Shown: one piece after another, positions 34,797 to 48,608 of the stretch
Numbering within the stretch: the first letter of the stretch is position 1
How the letters are laid out: every line of letters begins with the position of its first letter
DNA from: Zeugodacus cucurbitae
Taxonomy: Eukaryota > Arthropoda > Insecta > Diptera > Tephritidae
NCBI RefSeq assembly: GCF_028554725.1
Contig: NC_071669.1
Span: forward strand, 806,001 to 870,000
Length of the DNA: 64,000 bases
Reading direction: 5' to 3'
Program-made: the position numbers and the translations under genes
The notes under the pieces: generated by a model
The model's database searches: none
What the model was told of the DNA's origin: nothing
What the model saw: only the letters and a program-made list of their open reading frames with translations

Positions 34797-36225
34797 AGAG
34801 TTCATTCGCTTTAATTATACGCTTTAATTTCGTATGATTATGGGGCGTTGTGGCGTGCACGGCCACGGCGAGCTCTTGAGCACCGCCTCGTGCATACTTA
34901 TGTCTGCTTATGAGCTGAAGTCGGTGTGGATCTGTGTGTCGGTGTATGGCTGCATGTTGATTTTTATAAATACTCACGTTTGGTGAATTCGTTTTGTTTA
35001 TGTTTTTTTCTCTACTTTTTATTCGGTTCGCACCTAATGGGCGCGCAGTCGGTCGGACGTGCCTCGCTTTGCTCTGTGGCGTTAATTTTATTTCCAGCAA
35101 AGTGTTCGTTTAGCGCTAAATATGCGGATGAGCTCTGGATGCAAATGAGCAGCAACACCAAAGCTTTTGTTTGGCTTGAGCTCGGCGTTGGGGAGGGCAG
35201 AAGAAAAATAAAGCACTCATTGTTTGGAAATTGAATTATGATAAACCGGTTTGCGGAAGGTGCTGAGTTACTTTTCTTTTAATATTTGGTTTGGAAATGG
35301 TTAAAACGGTGCTTTTATTGGTAAGGCACTGAGTTGCCTGGTGCACCTGTTGGAAATCGATTCAGAACTAATGTGATTATTGATGAAGAATTCGGCATAC
35401 ATTTCGTTGTAAGTAAAGATATTGGGGTCCATTTAAAGACATAACATTTTTGGATCATCTCCAGATCTATAATGCAACCTCATTTCGATCGAGCGAAAAA
35501 GACTCCAATCTATTATCGATGTAATGTACTTGAGTTCAAAGCGGCTACCAAAAGCTAAAAAGGATTCTGCTGCGACTTGGAAACCCTGTTGATAGGGCCC
35601 GCAGTACCAAATATTTCCGTTGGCCCGTCTAGTGCATAGATATACCATCAAAGAAAGGTGAATGGTTTGTCTATATTTCTTTGTTATACACATCTCTTAA
35701 ATTCTTAGTTGAGCTTTATGTCGACCTTCGCTTCCTATTCAATCAATGTTTCACAAGCTCATGACCTCCAGACGCGAACTCTCAGGTTCATAACCGCTTA
35801 ATAGTCGCTTAACTGTGAAACTCTATGCCAATTAAAATAACTCACTTTGGAAAAGTATCAAATTCGCTATAAATAACTGCAGTCGGTGGAAGAAATCCCT
35901 CAATATCACGTATCAATCAAATTAAGCAAGAAAAATCTTAATCACCGGAGCTGAAAGGCGCACCATAGCCAACATATACGGTTACATATAAGCTAAGAAG
36001 CACACGTGCTGCCAATTCGTACGAAAGTGTTGTTGTTATGGTTTAGCCGGTTGACTGTTGCCAGCAAAACGCAGCTCATAAGAGCACACATGTGTTGTGT
36101 GGATCGACTAAGTGGCAGGAAACTTAATACTTGCACTAACTTACTGCAACAGCAACAACAACGAAAAAACCGCAGCGTAAATACACAAACACACCTATGG
36201 ACAGGCAGCGGGAAAAATTCACAAA

Positions 36226-36502
36226 ATGAAATTGAAAACGCGGCCAATAGCGGTGGTTGGTGCGCATAGCGGCGGCCTGGCAATCAGCGGTGGTGGCAGC
36301 GGAGAACGGCAATCGTGGCTCTTCGGCGAACAGGTTACACCGGCTGCCAGTGACGTCTCATGCGCGGCGCTGCCGCCCAGCTACAGCTGCGTTTGCGGCG
36401 CGCACAATGTGGTTCGACCGATGGCCGAGATGAGCCAGCAAAGCGTCTGCTCGACCAGACGGCCGACAATGTCATGGGCGCATGCGCAGCATCGAGTAAC
36501 TA
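36226..36502 (+). other. candidate alternative first coding exon inside intron 1
   Basis: An ATG in a strong fly context (CACAAAATG) opens 92 codons beginning MKLKTRPIAVVG. They run through a G/S-rich segment to AQHRVT, and the frame meets a consensus donor (CTA|GTAAGTGG). The donor is in phase 1, the same phase as the receptor tail exons. GC content is higher than in the surroundings, and an NRF-1-type palindrome lies in it. No domain or signal peptide is recognised. This could be a short isoform, an unrelated nested exon or chance. Confidence 0.22.
36478..36487 (+). promoter_or_regulatory. GCGCATGCGC palindrome (NRF-1/Ewg type)
   Basis: Exact core match located inside the candidate exon, 15 bp before its donor. 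Confidence 0.35.
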
Positions 36503-39500
36503 GTAAGTGGTCGATGCGCTCATCGCATCGTAGCGGCCGATGGTTGGAATTAATGAATGAACAAATGCGCTGAATGACGAAATAAAACGGCAGTTGGCGA
36601 CGGGCAGCGCAGCAAACTAAAAATAAATTAATTCAACAACTTGTTGTCTTCGATGATGTTGTTGTTGTTGTTGCAGTGCAGTGGTTGTTTTTCTATGCTG
36701 CGGTTGCGTGTCGGTGTTTAAACTTGATTTATTAGTTTATGATTGCCGATTGATAAATTGAATTCTAAGCGTTGCCACAGAAGACACGGGCCGTTGCGCG
36801 GTTGCAAGTTGCAGCATCTACTCGAGACCGGCGTGTGTGCCAGTGAGGGAATGAATTCTCGAGTTGATGTTGATGTTGCTGATGAGGAAGAGGATATTGT
36901 CGCCGTTCAATTGGTCGCAGTGCCGTTCGCAGCGCCGCAATGTGGCTTCGAACCGTCAATCATGGCACTGCTGGCAAACATGTTGCCTTCGTTGGCTGGC
37001 CGACGCATGTGTGCGATCGCCAATCAATACAACCGGTTGGGTGCCTGCGCGCCTTACCGCCTCAGTCGCCTCTCAGCTGCCGTGAACCGGTCGCGGATGC
37101 CGGCTCATCGATCTGCCGCGAACGATTTCAATTGCAATTGCAACACCGTTGCAGCTCTAGCGGAAGACAACAACAGCTACAACAATGCTAAACAAACAAT
37201 AACGACATTTATGTCATTGTCTAATTAAACGCAGCGACCGCGGATTAACAGTGTTTATATTCACAGACTCGATTTCATGACTTCGGCGCTTGCCAATCAT
37301 CAACGGTTGTTGTTGTTGTCATATGAGTAGTTTGCATTGCCATAACGGATGTGTGAATGCGCGAGGGGGTCGAAAGAGCCGCTGCAGTTGGTGCTGTTGT
37401 TGCTTGCATTTCGGCGTATTTGTTTTGATCTGTTCATTCGTGGTGACCAAACGCCGTTGTGTGCTTAACAAATCTAACGGTACTTTTGTCTATATTATTC
37501 ACGGTTTTTATTGCATTTTCATTTATGACTGCAACCAAATTTCGTAAATGGGCTTTGGGCCAAGTTCGCGTCCAATTACCTAATGGCTGTGGTAATGAAG
37601 TGTTGTTATGTGATCGCATCAGTGATTATTTAAGTGTTTGTTATTACATAAAATAATTTTTTTTTTTTTAAACAAACATTAAGAAACTGATAAGCGAACC
37701 GAACTGCAAGATTAACTCATCCTCCGATTAATGTTTCTTTTTGTTAAACTTGAGCTTGAGCACTAGAAATATATACGAGTGATGATTCCGGAAATTCACA
37801 TATGCAGTAAGAACTTAGGCCTATTGGATCCTCTCCCTACTATCTTACCACAATCTAGTCCTAGAATATTAATAAAGCACAACAATGAGGAAAGGAGGAA
37901 ACGTTTCTCCAATATTCTATTGAAAATATAAAAAGAGTTTGGTAGAAGATTGGAGCTCGGTGGTGCGCCGAACACTCACACGAGCGATTCTCAAACTGCC
38001 TTTTACTCATAGCGAATACTTTAAGAAGTTCTGAAGCACAACAACTGTTTACTGTTACAATAAAGTAAGCCGTAAAAAATCGATAAAGAATCTCTAATTA
38101 AGAATATTTTTGACGATTAAGAGCCCAAATAAAAGTTAAAGCAAACAAAGTCGTAAAAAGTCATTCTAAACATAGAAATCGGTCAACCAAAACAGTTAAG
38201 AAAAACAAAAAAACAGTTATACCGAGTAGCGTTCGGCTTTATCACAACACTTATACTGTTATACTTCAATATCTGTACACAAATCACCGTTATATTCGCA
38301 GTGAATTAGGAAAAATACTTTTACAACCATTAAGTTATTTCCAATGAAGATAAGATCGTTGAATAATCGCTACTGTGGCGGTTGTTGTTGCTTTCATTTC
38401 GCTATTATTGGAGCAGACCCTGAGGCCCGCAAGCTGTATGCTCCTTACCTTGTCTTCTTCTACACATATCTACCGCTCGCTGGCCATATATTAAACTCCA
38501 ACTATTTATTCGTCACTCTTTCGCTTTGCTATTGTTGTTGGACCCTGCTATAGTTTTTGTTTTATACAAAGATCGGCTTTACCGCTGATGCAAAAGCAAT
38601 GACGATCCAAATGCAGCTCGCGTGTTTGGCAATAAAGATGTTAAATACACGCAGCCCGCCGAGCGCGCCGATCGCCGACTGCCGTTTATAGCTCCACTGC
38701 TCTTTGTATAAGCGCATCAGCTGTTACTTCAACTATTGCTGTTGTTTCTGCTTATTGTGATGCATGCTGATCGATCGCATGCAAATACACGAGAGCGTCA
38801 GTGGCGTTTGGCCGTCCATCGATTGGTGTGGCGATCGCTCTGCTGGCACCGATGCGCTTCGTTGGCTGGAGAAATTTTTATGCGCTGGCAATGGCCACCC
38901 ATCCGTTCGGTGTACTCGTACACCAAGCAACGACTTATCTATGCGCAACTGGGTTAATTTGCTCTGAATTTTCCAAATAATTACCATTTATTGATGGCAT
39001 GCAGCAGTAAATAAAGAAACGATTTGCTAGCTTCGATGTTGATAAAAAAATTTGAAGCGGTTCCAATAGACTCGTGTCTTTGATGAAGTCAGGCGAACTG
39101 ATTATGCATTTGTTGAATATATTTGAGATCCACATGGCTCTATACTCATGAAGAAGGCTTGAAGTAGTGAACAAGTAGCTATATTAGTGTAGGATCAAGA
39201 ACTGTGCCAGTCAATAAAGAAAAGTGACAAAGAAGGTAAAGAAGACACTTCTTGAACTATCAGTCTCATGACAATATATGTATCATACAGTAATACAAAA
39301 GGTTTGATTTCCCAAATACACTCAGCTATTTTCCATTATATTCTTGATTTAAATAAATAATTCCTTAAAACTCCCACGAGTTCTGTTACTCTAAACAAGT
39401 ATATGAGAATCATTACCTCATTTTTGGTTTTTAGAATAATAATGACAACAACAACAGCGGCAAAACAATAAATTTTAAATAACAAGCAACCGAGCGGCGA

Positions 39501-42500
39501 TGACATTGCTAATTATGCCGCGAACTGCAACAAAAATATCAACAATGAGGCGAGGGAAAAAATTGGAAAGAAGACCAAAAGAGTGGCTCCGAAAGAGAAA
39601 AAACACAAGAAGTAAATACAATTGTCCTTGACAATGAACTCTAGTGATGCTATGGTTATTACCAGCAGTGACGGTCAAGTACGGCAAAAAGCGAAAACAA
39701 CAACAACACCAACTACAATATGATACTTGTTTAAAGTTCGAGTAAAAATAAAATGGAATAAATGAAATTAACTTTGTCATGCCATACTCGCGTAACGTGA
39801 GACCACAACCGAGATATATCGCACGTTACCACACGTTTTGGCTGCCACCAACACTCCTTCAGCTTGGCAGTGCGCTCCTCGCCGCCGCAACATCGCAGCA
39901 TTAATCTGAAGAGTTCGATAAAGGCGGTTTGCTCATTTCATTTTCTGTTTTCTTTATTAAGTGCTTACGAGCACATTTACCTGGCACTGGAATTCCCAAT
40001 GAGAAATAATTATAATAACAGGCAAATAAGCTGTCAACCAGCGCCAGCATGCCGTGCAGGGTTGCCGCGTTGTTTATAATATTGTTTTTTTTTTATTTAA
40101 TTATTTCGTATGCTTTATGGGCCTGCGCCAGCTGGGGATTGGCTGATTTTTTTAGCAACGCATAAAAATAATTTCTGGGGATTTTAAGAGCATAAAAATA
40201 TTTCGGCCCATGAAACACATTTTTGTTTAATTTTTTAAGCTTTTCGGAACCTTCAGTTGTATTTCTTATATTCAGCTGAGTAAACATTGTAGTTTTTCAC
40301 ACACTCACACGCGCTTTTTGTCAATGGTTTGTTCAAGTATTTCTGTGCTTTTGTTTCTGATTGCTTTCGTAGTGATTTTGATTTCAAAGTGGTTTTACTG
40401 TGAGTTCTGAAGGGTTTATTTTGTATAGTTTGAAGTGAATAGTTGGATAAATTTAGATTTTAGTTTGTATACAATTGATGTAAAGGGGTCCAAAATCGTT
40501 AATTGTGATTGAAATGCCTTAAGTTTTGTATTTTATCGCCGCAAACCGAGTACTTTTGTATTCCAAATTTGAGGTTTGTGAGTTGTCCCAACAACGCCCA
40601 CACCCACTGTGCTAGTTGTATCAAATTGAAGTACAGCAAACCCAAAAAAAAAATGCACAAACCACAAAATTAAAGCTAAAAACTAAGTAAAAAGGGAGCT
40701 TTAGTCACGTTCAATTAGGACGGGCGACGGCAGTCGAAAATGAACTGCAGTCATTCTACTCCTTCGCCTGCTGATGGCAAATGACATTATTTTGTTGTTG
40801 TTCTGCCCTCTTAAATTATTTTGTTAGACCAAAGACGAGTAAAAAAACACAAGAAAGTACTAACTTTGTCTGCGGGCGCTGTTCTCAGTAGATTGCAAGA
40901 AACAGAGAGAAATGACGACGATCGCAACGGCAACAGCAACTCGGATGGCTACAACGACCTTAAAGCGTGGCCAATTAGCTGAGTTGCTGATGTTGCAGCT
41001 ATGATAGTTCGGCTAGCACGAAAATCTCTTAGGAAAAATCGCAAACAAGGGTACGAGCAAGAGAAGCACGATGAATAGTGACAGTGTGCTTGAGACGGCG
41101 GTGGTGTGTGTTGAGATCACTTGCTTTGCTTTTATACAAAAAAATCGGGTTCACTAACAATGAAGCGTTCTGCTGAAGGTGATCTCGAACATTTCAAATA
41201 AGGAAACTCGAGCGTCCCCTAAAAGAAGAAAGGAGACAACTGAAGGAGTACCGCATTTCAATCATACAATCATTGCCAATTCTTCCTTTTATTTATATAT
41301 CAGCAATGACATTGTTGTTGATTTGTCATATGCAAATAATGGTAAATTCCTTGATAAAGATTTGCTTCGGTTTTTTTTTCTGGCTTACTCTGACCACCCA
41401 CGCCCAACAAACATTTCAAATTACAAAATAATTGCAACATCACTCTTCTTCGCGGACGGAAAAAAGCCAAAAAGCATGAAAACAACGGTCGCGCCGCATG
41501 CTTCGCTGCAGTTGAAGCGCTTTTGACTAGAACGTTCGCTTCTGGACGCCTTTCTGTTTGAGTGCTCTTGTTGTTGCCACAAAATTGCACTTCAAATTGT
41601 TTTTCAAGCAGCAGCAATTTTCAAATTGCCATTATTCGAAAGAATTTCGCTTTGCCATTTGTTGTTGTATACCGGTTGTTGTTGTTGCGCTTTTGCTATG
41701 CAAATTGTTGTGAGTGCATGGCAACTCATTGTTTGGCTGTTAATTTCCTCCTTTCACCCACACAAACAAGCACACACACACAGAGGGACCAAGGCGTCCG
41801 AAGGCGTCCAGTCGCCGCTCAATTGTCAAACTCCCACTCACCGGCATTGAAATAGTCGAAAATTGCCCATTTCTGCCCTGAGGAAGACCAGCACACGGCT
41901 CAGCGTTGGACAGCGTGACGAAACCAGCGACATCAGCAGCATTGCGCCGGCGGCGACGTCGGCCGCAGCCAGGCAGAGTGGTCGGTCAACCTGTCCGAGT
42001 GACTTTGACTTTGATGTTCTGGCTGATTTGTTACAAGCTAGTTGCAGAGCCGTTGTTGCCTGGTGACAGGCCTTGTACTTGTAGTTTGTGCAGCAGCTCA
42101 CTTTTCTTCCTGCTGTCTCCTGCAAGCTTCCCCTCCTCCAACTCTCTTGAGTTGTTGGATTTTCGCAACGATTTCCATGAAAATGTTTTATGTCATGTTG
42201 TTGATGTTCTTCGACTCTTGATGATGTTGTAGTCGTGTATCTTTTGTAGTTCAATGGCGTTGCTGTTGATTTTGTAGTTTTTGTTGTTGTTGTTGTATTC
42301 TCGTATTTGCTGTTAGTTGTCACTGCTGACGTTTTGTAGACAGCGACAACTGCTCCAACTGACAGCTACAATTACACGTGCACGCGAAGAGCGTTGACCA
42401 CTGCGACGGACAATCGGACAGACTGGCCGACACTCAAGCGGTAGATCAACGATTGTTGGTTTTTGCAATGGATATTTGTATAACTACTTTTAGCAAAGCG

Positions 42501-45500
42501 TCGTGTAATTATTTGTTCAGCTTTAAACAATTGGGAACAAAAATTGAAGAGACTGCAAAACTTGGACAAAAAAAGTCGAGGAAGTCTATTCTTGAAATAC
42601 GTGGGTCGCAGGTTATTTTAAACTTGCCTAAGAAAAATGCTAGCCAAAGATATTTGCTTCAACCTTGAAGAAAGCACCAAGCTGATACTTATATCCACAG
42701 AATCGAACCAGGAACTCCACAAATTTCGTGAATAATTTCGAATGGTCTCTGTATGGATTTATATGGACTTCTAGCCTACTGACTTCAGTCAAGTTTATTT
42801 GACAATGGCTTTCAATTTACAAAAAAAAAAATGTTTTTTGATGAAGAAACACCGCAGTGAGCTCTTAAAATCTAGTACACTAGTTGTTTAGAAACCATGG
42901 AACCCCTGTTAAAGCTCAAACGATTTAAATATTGTCTTATGATTGCAAGAGCTTCGAGCTTTACCGGAATTTCGTTTAAAATTTAGCTCACAATACTTCG
43001 TGTGCATTTTCATTGCTTTTTTTCTGTTCGTATTTTTTCTTTTCACTTCGATCGTGTTTTGATCGGCCGAAGTGGTGCGTGCTCATGTGTCAAGTTTGCT
43101 GTCCAACTCTACTGTTATGTCATTGAATTACACGTTTCTCTGCACCCATACGAATTCCATAAGCATTTTTGACCCACAAAATGTAAAGCTGGTTTTCCGC
43201 ACTGACATAACGAATTACAAACGCTAACGAATGCAGCAAATGCAACCGACAAACAATTTGTGGCATATGCGCGAAACGGAATGAAGCAATCAAAATAAAA
43301 GCGGCCGAGGCAGCAGCGTGCAACATTGAGCATTGAGTGCTGGAAAAACTAGTTCGCGCACAAAATACAACAAATAAAATACAAAAACAACACATGTGGG
43401 TACTCAATGTGTGTGAGTATGTATATTAGTATTTGTTGTTTGTGTGTGTAAGCGCCGTGGCACATGTGGCAAGTATGTATGTTGTATGTGTGTCGCGCGG
43501 TCAGCAGGCCGACGGCGTTGGATTTTCATTTTCTGACACATAATTCCACATTCGCCAGCGCAATCAACGGTGCGGCTGCAGGCGTGTTGCATGAAAATGC
43601 ACAATGGAAAGCGAAGAATTGCCAGAGAATTTCGTTATGCGGTAGCATTGGCATTAGCGGCGCTTAAATGCAATGACACACACACTGGCATGCCTTCATA
43701 CATTTGTGTATGTGTGTGTGTGTGTGTGGCAAGCAGTGTTGACTGGAAAATGTCTGCAGAAAACTGTGCTTAATTGCATTCGCTGCTTGTGAGGCTTGTG
43801 GTGGGTAGTCAAACGGCAATGCCAGCCAGTCAGCATGAAGTGAGTAAGCCTGTATGTGTGTGTTTGTGAGTGTGTCGGCGCTTGCATGCCGCAAAAAGGT
43901 GCTAATGACGGCTTGCATCAAAGCAGCAACAAATGCGAAAAAAATAGTGAATTTCAGCGAAAAGTGGCAGTGTGGCAACTGCAATGCTTGCAACAGCAAA
44001 GCCTACAGCAGCAATGTTCTTAAGCGTGTCTACATCGGCTGAGCACACGCTTTAGTGCGATATGTGAACTCAGTGAGTATATATGATTACTTCAGGCACA
44101 CACTCAAGCGCTTGCTTACTTGTATGTGTATGTATGTGTGTGTGTTGGCGGCCAATAAATGTGCCATTAACACAATTTAATGTAAATTACAAAATTTCAC
44201 TGCGTTGGCCTTTGGCATTTTGCACAGCGCCGACAATGACATCTGCGCACCGCCAACAACAACAAGAAAGGCAATTATGTATTTACAGCATTGCTGTAGG
44301 CGCCTAATTGGCAACTGTTGCCGCCGCTATTAGTACAAGTCATTATTTGGTCATAACAATTACCACACGCCGCAAAAGGCAAGGCGAAGGCGAAGGTAAG
44401 CTGAGTCGAGGTGAGCAGTAAGGTGTTGAGTTTATGCGTAAACAGTTTTTGGGAAAATTAAAAACTCATTTTCATTGCAAACACATGTGCATATAATTAC
44501 GAAAAGCATAAACACTCAGATATGAGCACACACATATGACCCAAATAAATTGCCGCCATTTAAATGGAATTAAGTGGCAAGGGAGACATAATGAGCGCAT
44601 TGAGGTTAGTGCGAGTGGAGAGATGCAGATGCTTGCAAGTTGAGTTGAAATATAATAAAGCAATAAGTTGGAGAGTAAAATATATTTTCGATCTCTAATT
44701 TTTTTTAGCGGCTTTTGGAGTTGGGTTTGCCAGTCTTTTAGCCAATAGTGGAATATTCTTCTCTTTTCGATGAACTTGTTTGAATTGCCTAAAAATTATT
44801 GAAAATTTTTTTAACATTTGAACAATTTCTAAATTGAAAGCACAGTTAGACTCACACAAAATTATGCACAACTACCGAGTTGAGTAGACACTTAAGATTT
44901 TTCCCACCGAGTCTCAAAACTCTTTGGCGCCACAATACAAGTTTCAAATAAATATTTAATAAAATCATAAATCAGCATTAAGCGATCGGAGCGATTGGCT
45001 GCTACAAGCTTAAGAGCTACACTTAAATTGAGGAAGTGCAGAAGAAGCAGCTTTGAATTCTTTTGTTTTAGATTTTGAGAGATTATTTTTATGAACACAG
45101 CTGAACTACAAAGATTAATGGTCGTGAGCTGATTAAATTATGTTATGAAAAAAAAAGAAGCTTTACCCAGCTACTGCCAATGTTAATGTACATATAATAA
45201 TTAAGCAAACGGTTGCTTGATTAACAAGCGTATGAGAAGTGTTGAGGAGATGCTTGGTAGCTGTCGATTATGGCGCGCCTAAATGTTAGTATGTACTCTT
45301 ACTGTTTAGAATTCGCTTAATTATCGTGATCAATAATAACATATTTTTTGTGGGTCAAAAAGAAAGTGGCCGTTATTCCTCAGCCACTGCACTGTCTCTT
45401 AGAAAAAAATTTAACACTTTTACCCACTTTCCCATATCGGCAGCCATCACAAATGCCATTTGACACTGTCAATCGCACCATTAATCTTCGTCAACCTTCG

Positions 45501-47702
45501 CTCAGTCGGCCGCGGTCCATTTAACGCAAAAGTCCATAAACTCTTGCATTTTACGGCGAGCAATTAGTGCGCGCTCCCATTTGTCGAAGCTTGTTAGCAC
45601 TTTCCTCCTCCTCCAAGCATACTCGTAAACTGATTTCTATTAAGCGCAAACAAATAAATAACTAATTGATCGGCGCTGGGCTATAATCGAGAACAAACAA
45701 AAGGCAAACATTTGATGAGCTTCATTCACTTTTCCCGTGTGCTGGAATGGCAACAACAAAGACGGTCAGCGTGGCAGTGGGTCTGCGACTGTCCCGCACC
45801 ATTAACCTAATTCCCCGAGCTGCTCAGCAAGCGCCGATTTCACTGCCATATCTTTTAATTACAATAACAGCGCGCAGGCGCTCATCCGCGGGGCACAGCA
45901 GCGCGCTGCCAGAGTGCTAAAGTGGGTCCAACAACGCCAGTTAACACATTGCTTAAGTGGCTGTTTAGCCTAAAGAATTAGTTGACTTTGGCAAGCTGTT
46001 GAGTGCTTGTTGAGCTGCAACATTTAATTAAAATCAAATTATGTTCTTGTCTTAATCTCATTCTGTTTGCGCTTTGCTACTTGAAATTCCGCTGGCCACT
46101 ACTGCATGGCGGTTGTGCAATCAAAAGACTTAAGCAACGAACTCGAGTGGCGTGCTTCGTACTAAGTGCGGCCTGCGAAGCGCACGTGCCAACTTTGTTG
46201 TGAGAATTGTTGAAGAATGTGTCAAATGCTGGACATTTGTGAAGTAAGGCTTGACCTTAGCGCAGAAGCGGCGTATTAAAGGCCTGAACTTGTATTGAGA
46301 AAAGTACGCTTAAGCAATAAAAAACTATAATTAATTGTTATTTTATAATTTCATAATTATTTCAATTTGCATTTACAAGCAGCTAAATTAAAAATACAAC
46401 AACAATATGCATTAGATTTATCACTTCCTATTTATGACAGCTGAAGCGGCACAAACGATTGAGAGGTCCCACAATATTTTAGTGTTTATCTACTGCCTGT
46501 TAGCCAATTCTTAATGGCATCGCTTGAGATATTAAGATAAACAACAAAAAGCAAAAACAAAAAGCTGTTAATTAAGAATTTAATAAAAAAAAAAACGCTA
46601 CAAACTGCTGTGATGTGTCTACTCGCCAATTATTATTATTATTTCGTACGCATATTTTTAAGTAATTATTTTTATAAAATCATTAGGCATTTATCATCGC
46701 ATTTGTAAATTCATCATCATCATTTTTTATTTCATTTTTTTCTCCAACAATTTCATGCACACATCACCCATTTTGCCAACAATACCAACACCACCATCAT
46801 CAACCAATAACCCATACAATCATTGCTCACTGGTTTCATGTGCACCACACCAACAACAAAAAAAAACATAAAATCATGTAACTTTAATTAAAATGACATA
46901 TGTCAATTGACAAAAACAAAAAAAAAAAAAACGAAAAACGGTTGTGATCATCAATAAAAAAAAATCATTATAATTACTAAACGGAAACTCATTAAATTTA
47001 TTAATTGAAAATCATCAACAAACACGGCAATTTCGAAAACAAACACTCATGATCATAAATGCATGCAATATAAAAAAAAAACACTTTCATTTTTAATTAA
47101 TTTGGCTTTTATCACTACCACGTGGTTAACACAAACCGCAAACAAATAAAAAATAAAAACAAAAATAATTTTCATAAAAACAAAATTTGTACATAAATCT
47201 CCACTACATTTCCTACACCAAAAAAACAAAAAAAAAACACACCACATCAATCACTCAATCAATCAAATTGTGTATAAATATTTATGTTTGTGTGTTTGTT
47301 TATATTTCCATATGTTTTTGTAACAACAACCACCACCACACCCCGCAAATTTGCTTTGGTTGATTGGTCGCGCGCGTCTACCCACCACAAAATATATATA
47401 ATTACAACTACAAAACAAACTATAAATAAATTATTAAAAAAAAACAAAAACAAAAACAAAAAATGGTGTTTGTTGTGACGGTGTCATTGCGTTGGAATTT
47501 TTATGTTTTTTCATATGGTGTTTGCCAAAAATATCTATAAATATATGGTGTATAAAATTACAATATGACAAAAAAATCAACAACAACCACAATAACCCGA
47601 ATGCTTTGGTGCGCTCGTTACATACATCGTAAATAAAAAAAAAATAAAAATAAAATTATAAATAAACCAAATGAAAAACGCTTTTGCGCGCGCAACGTGC
47701 AG

Positions 47703-47942
47703 ATCGCGTTGCCTTGGTCACCGCTGCCCCACCGAGCTATACACGTATGTATCACTATTTTCCAGCACACTTATCAGCGCACCCGTTTTGTTTCTATCCA
47801 CAACCCCCACCACCACCACCGCCACCACCAATTCCACCGCCAACGTTAACACAATTGCCCTCACCGCCGACACTCAAGCAATTGGGCAACTCCCTGTCGT
47901 CAATGACACAAGCACATATCGCACAGACACTCCGGTATCCAG
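47703..47942 (+). CDS. class C orphan GPCR, coding exon 2 (cytoplasmic tail)
   Basis: This exon adds 80 codons in phase 1: (G)AT gives D, then RVALVTAAPPSYTRMYHYF, HLSAHPFCFYPQ, a polyproline tract of about nine residues at 47809-47829, and LTQLPSPPTLKQLGNSLSS to TLRYPG. The donor is CCAG|GTAAGG. The polyproline run and PPSY suggest SH3/WW-type contacts (inference). The acceptor AACGTGCAG has a poor pyrimidine tract. A better-looking acceptor (ATCACTATTTTCCAG) lies 63 nt downstream and also keeps the frame, which would start the exon at 47766. Coding-like third positions between the two favour 47703. Confidence 0.8.
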
Positions 47943-48608
47943 GTAAGGTTTGTATTGAATGCTTCAACATATATGTATACATCAATCTATCTATCAGCTA
48001 TTCAATACACACATAGACGCTTATATGATTGTACGAAACTTTATAAAATGCTTATTTCTGTTGGTTTAACTGCATGAATATGAATGAGAAAAGAAGAGAT
48101 TGTAAAGGAATCCTAAAGAGAACCAAAAAAAATATATGTGATCAGTGTTACGGCTCCTGATCTCACGTAATTTCAGCAACTGAAGTAGTCCAATCACTCC
48201 ATCTCTCTTGAACTCTTTCTATAACTCTTCACTTTCTAAGCTAATACTAAATGAGACCCTAAGTGACACTTGCTGCAAGGGTCAGTTTCTTAACCTAACC
48301 TAACCAAACCTTTTCAAATACTTTAGTCGAAACCTCTAATCATATTATTATTTAAAAAAAATTCAAAGACCTTCTAAGTATCTCCACTGATTCCACTTTT
48401 ACTTTATACCAAAACACTTCCACAGATTTTCATAGCTTTCCAAAATTTATAAGCATTAAAATCTGAGAAATTCTTTCTGTACTTCTCACACCGCCTCTAT
48501 ATAAATCTCTCCCTCTGACTTCCATAATAAATATCCTGCTCACACTTTCACTCCAAATGTCACTCTAATAACACCACTTTTGTTTGTGCTCTCTCATTCA
48601 CTCGACAG
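47943..48608 (+). other. intron 2 of the GPCR gene (666 bp)
   Basis: The donor is GTAAGG and the acceptor is CATTCACTCGACAG, preceded by a pyrimidine-rich stretch (CTCTCTCATTCACTC). Phase 1. No other feature was seen apart from a CCTAACCTAACC run near 48291-48304. Confidence 0.75.

Larger units (their letters stand above)
23974..47702 (+). other. intron 1 of the GPCR gene (23.7 kb)
   Basis: The intron runs from GTGAGTG (23974) to AACGTGCAG (47702), phase 1. If it is retained, the frame stays open to TAA at 24099-24101 and would give a 43-residue alternative tail. It contains MITE B (27886-28208), a GA microsatellite, GCGCATGCGC palindromes, a 20-bp palindrome and a candidate alternative first exon at 36226-36502. 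The last kilobase (46600-47690) is extremely A/T-rich with CAA/ACC runs. No nested gene is proven; the 175-codon frame at 31935-32462 and the 166-codon frame at 25169-25669 look like chance. Confidence 0.7.

Noticed and set aside
36743..37228. 161-codon plus-strand open frame
   Set aside because: Overlapped by several frames in other registers; the N-rich end comes from CAA repeats and no family is recognisable.
41838..42323. 161-codon minus-strand open frame
   Set aside because: The Thr-rich start is the complement of TTG repeats and the rest has no protein-like pattern.
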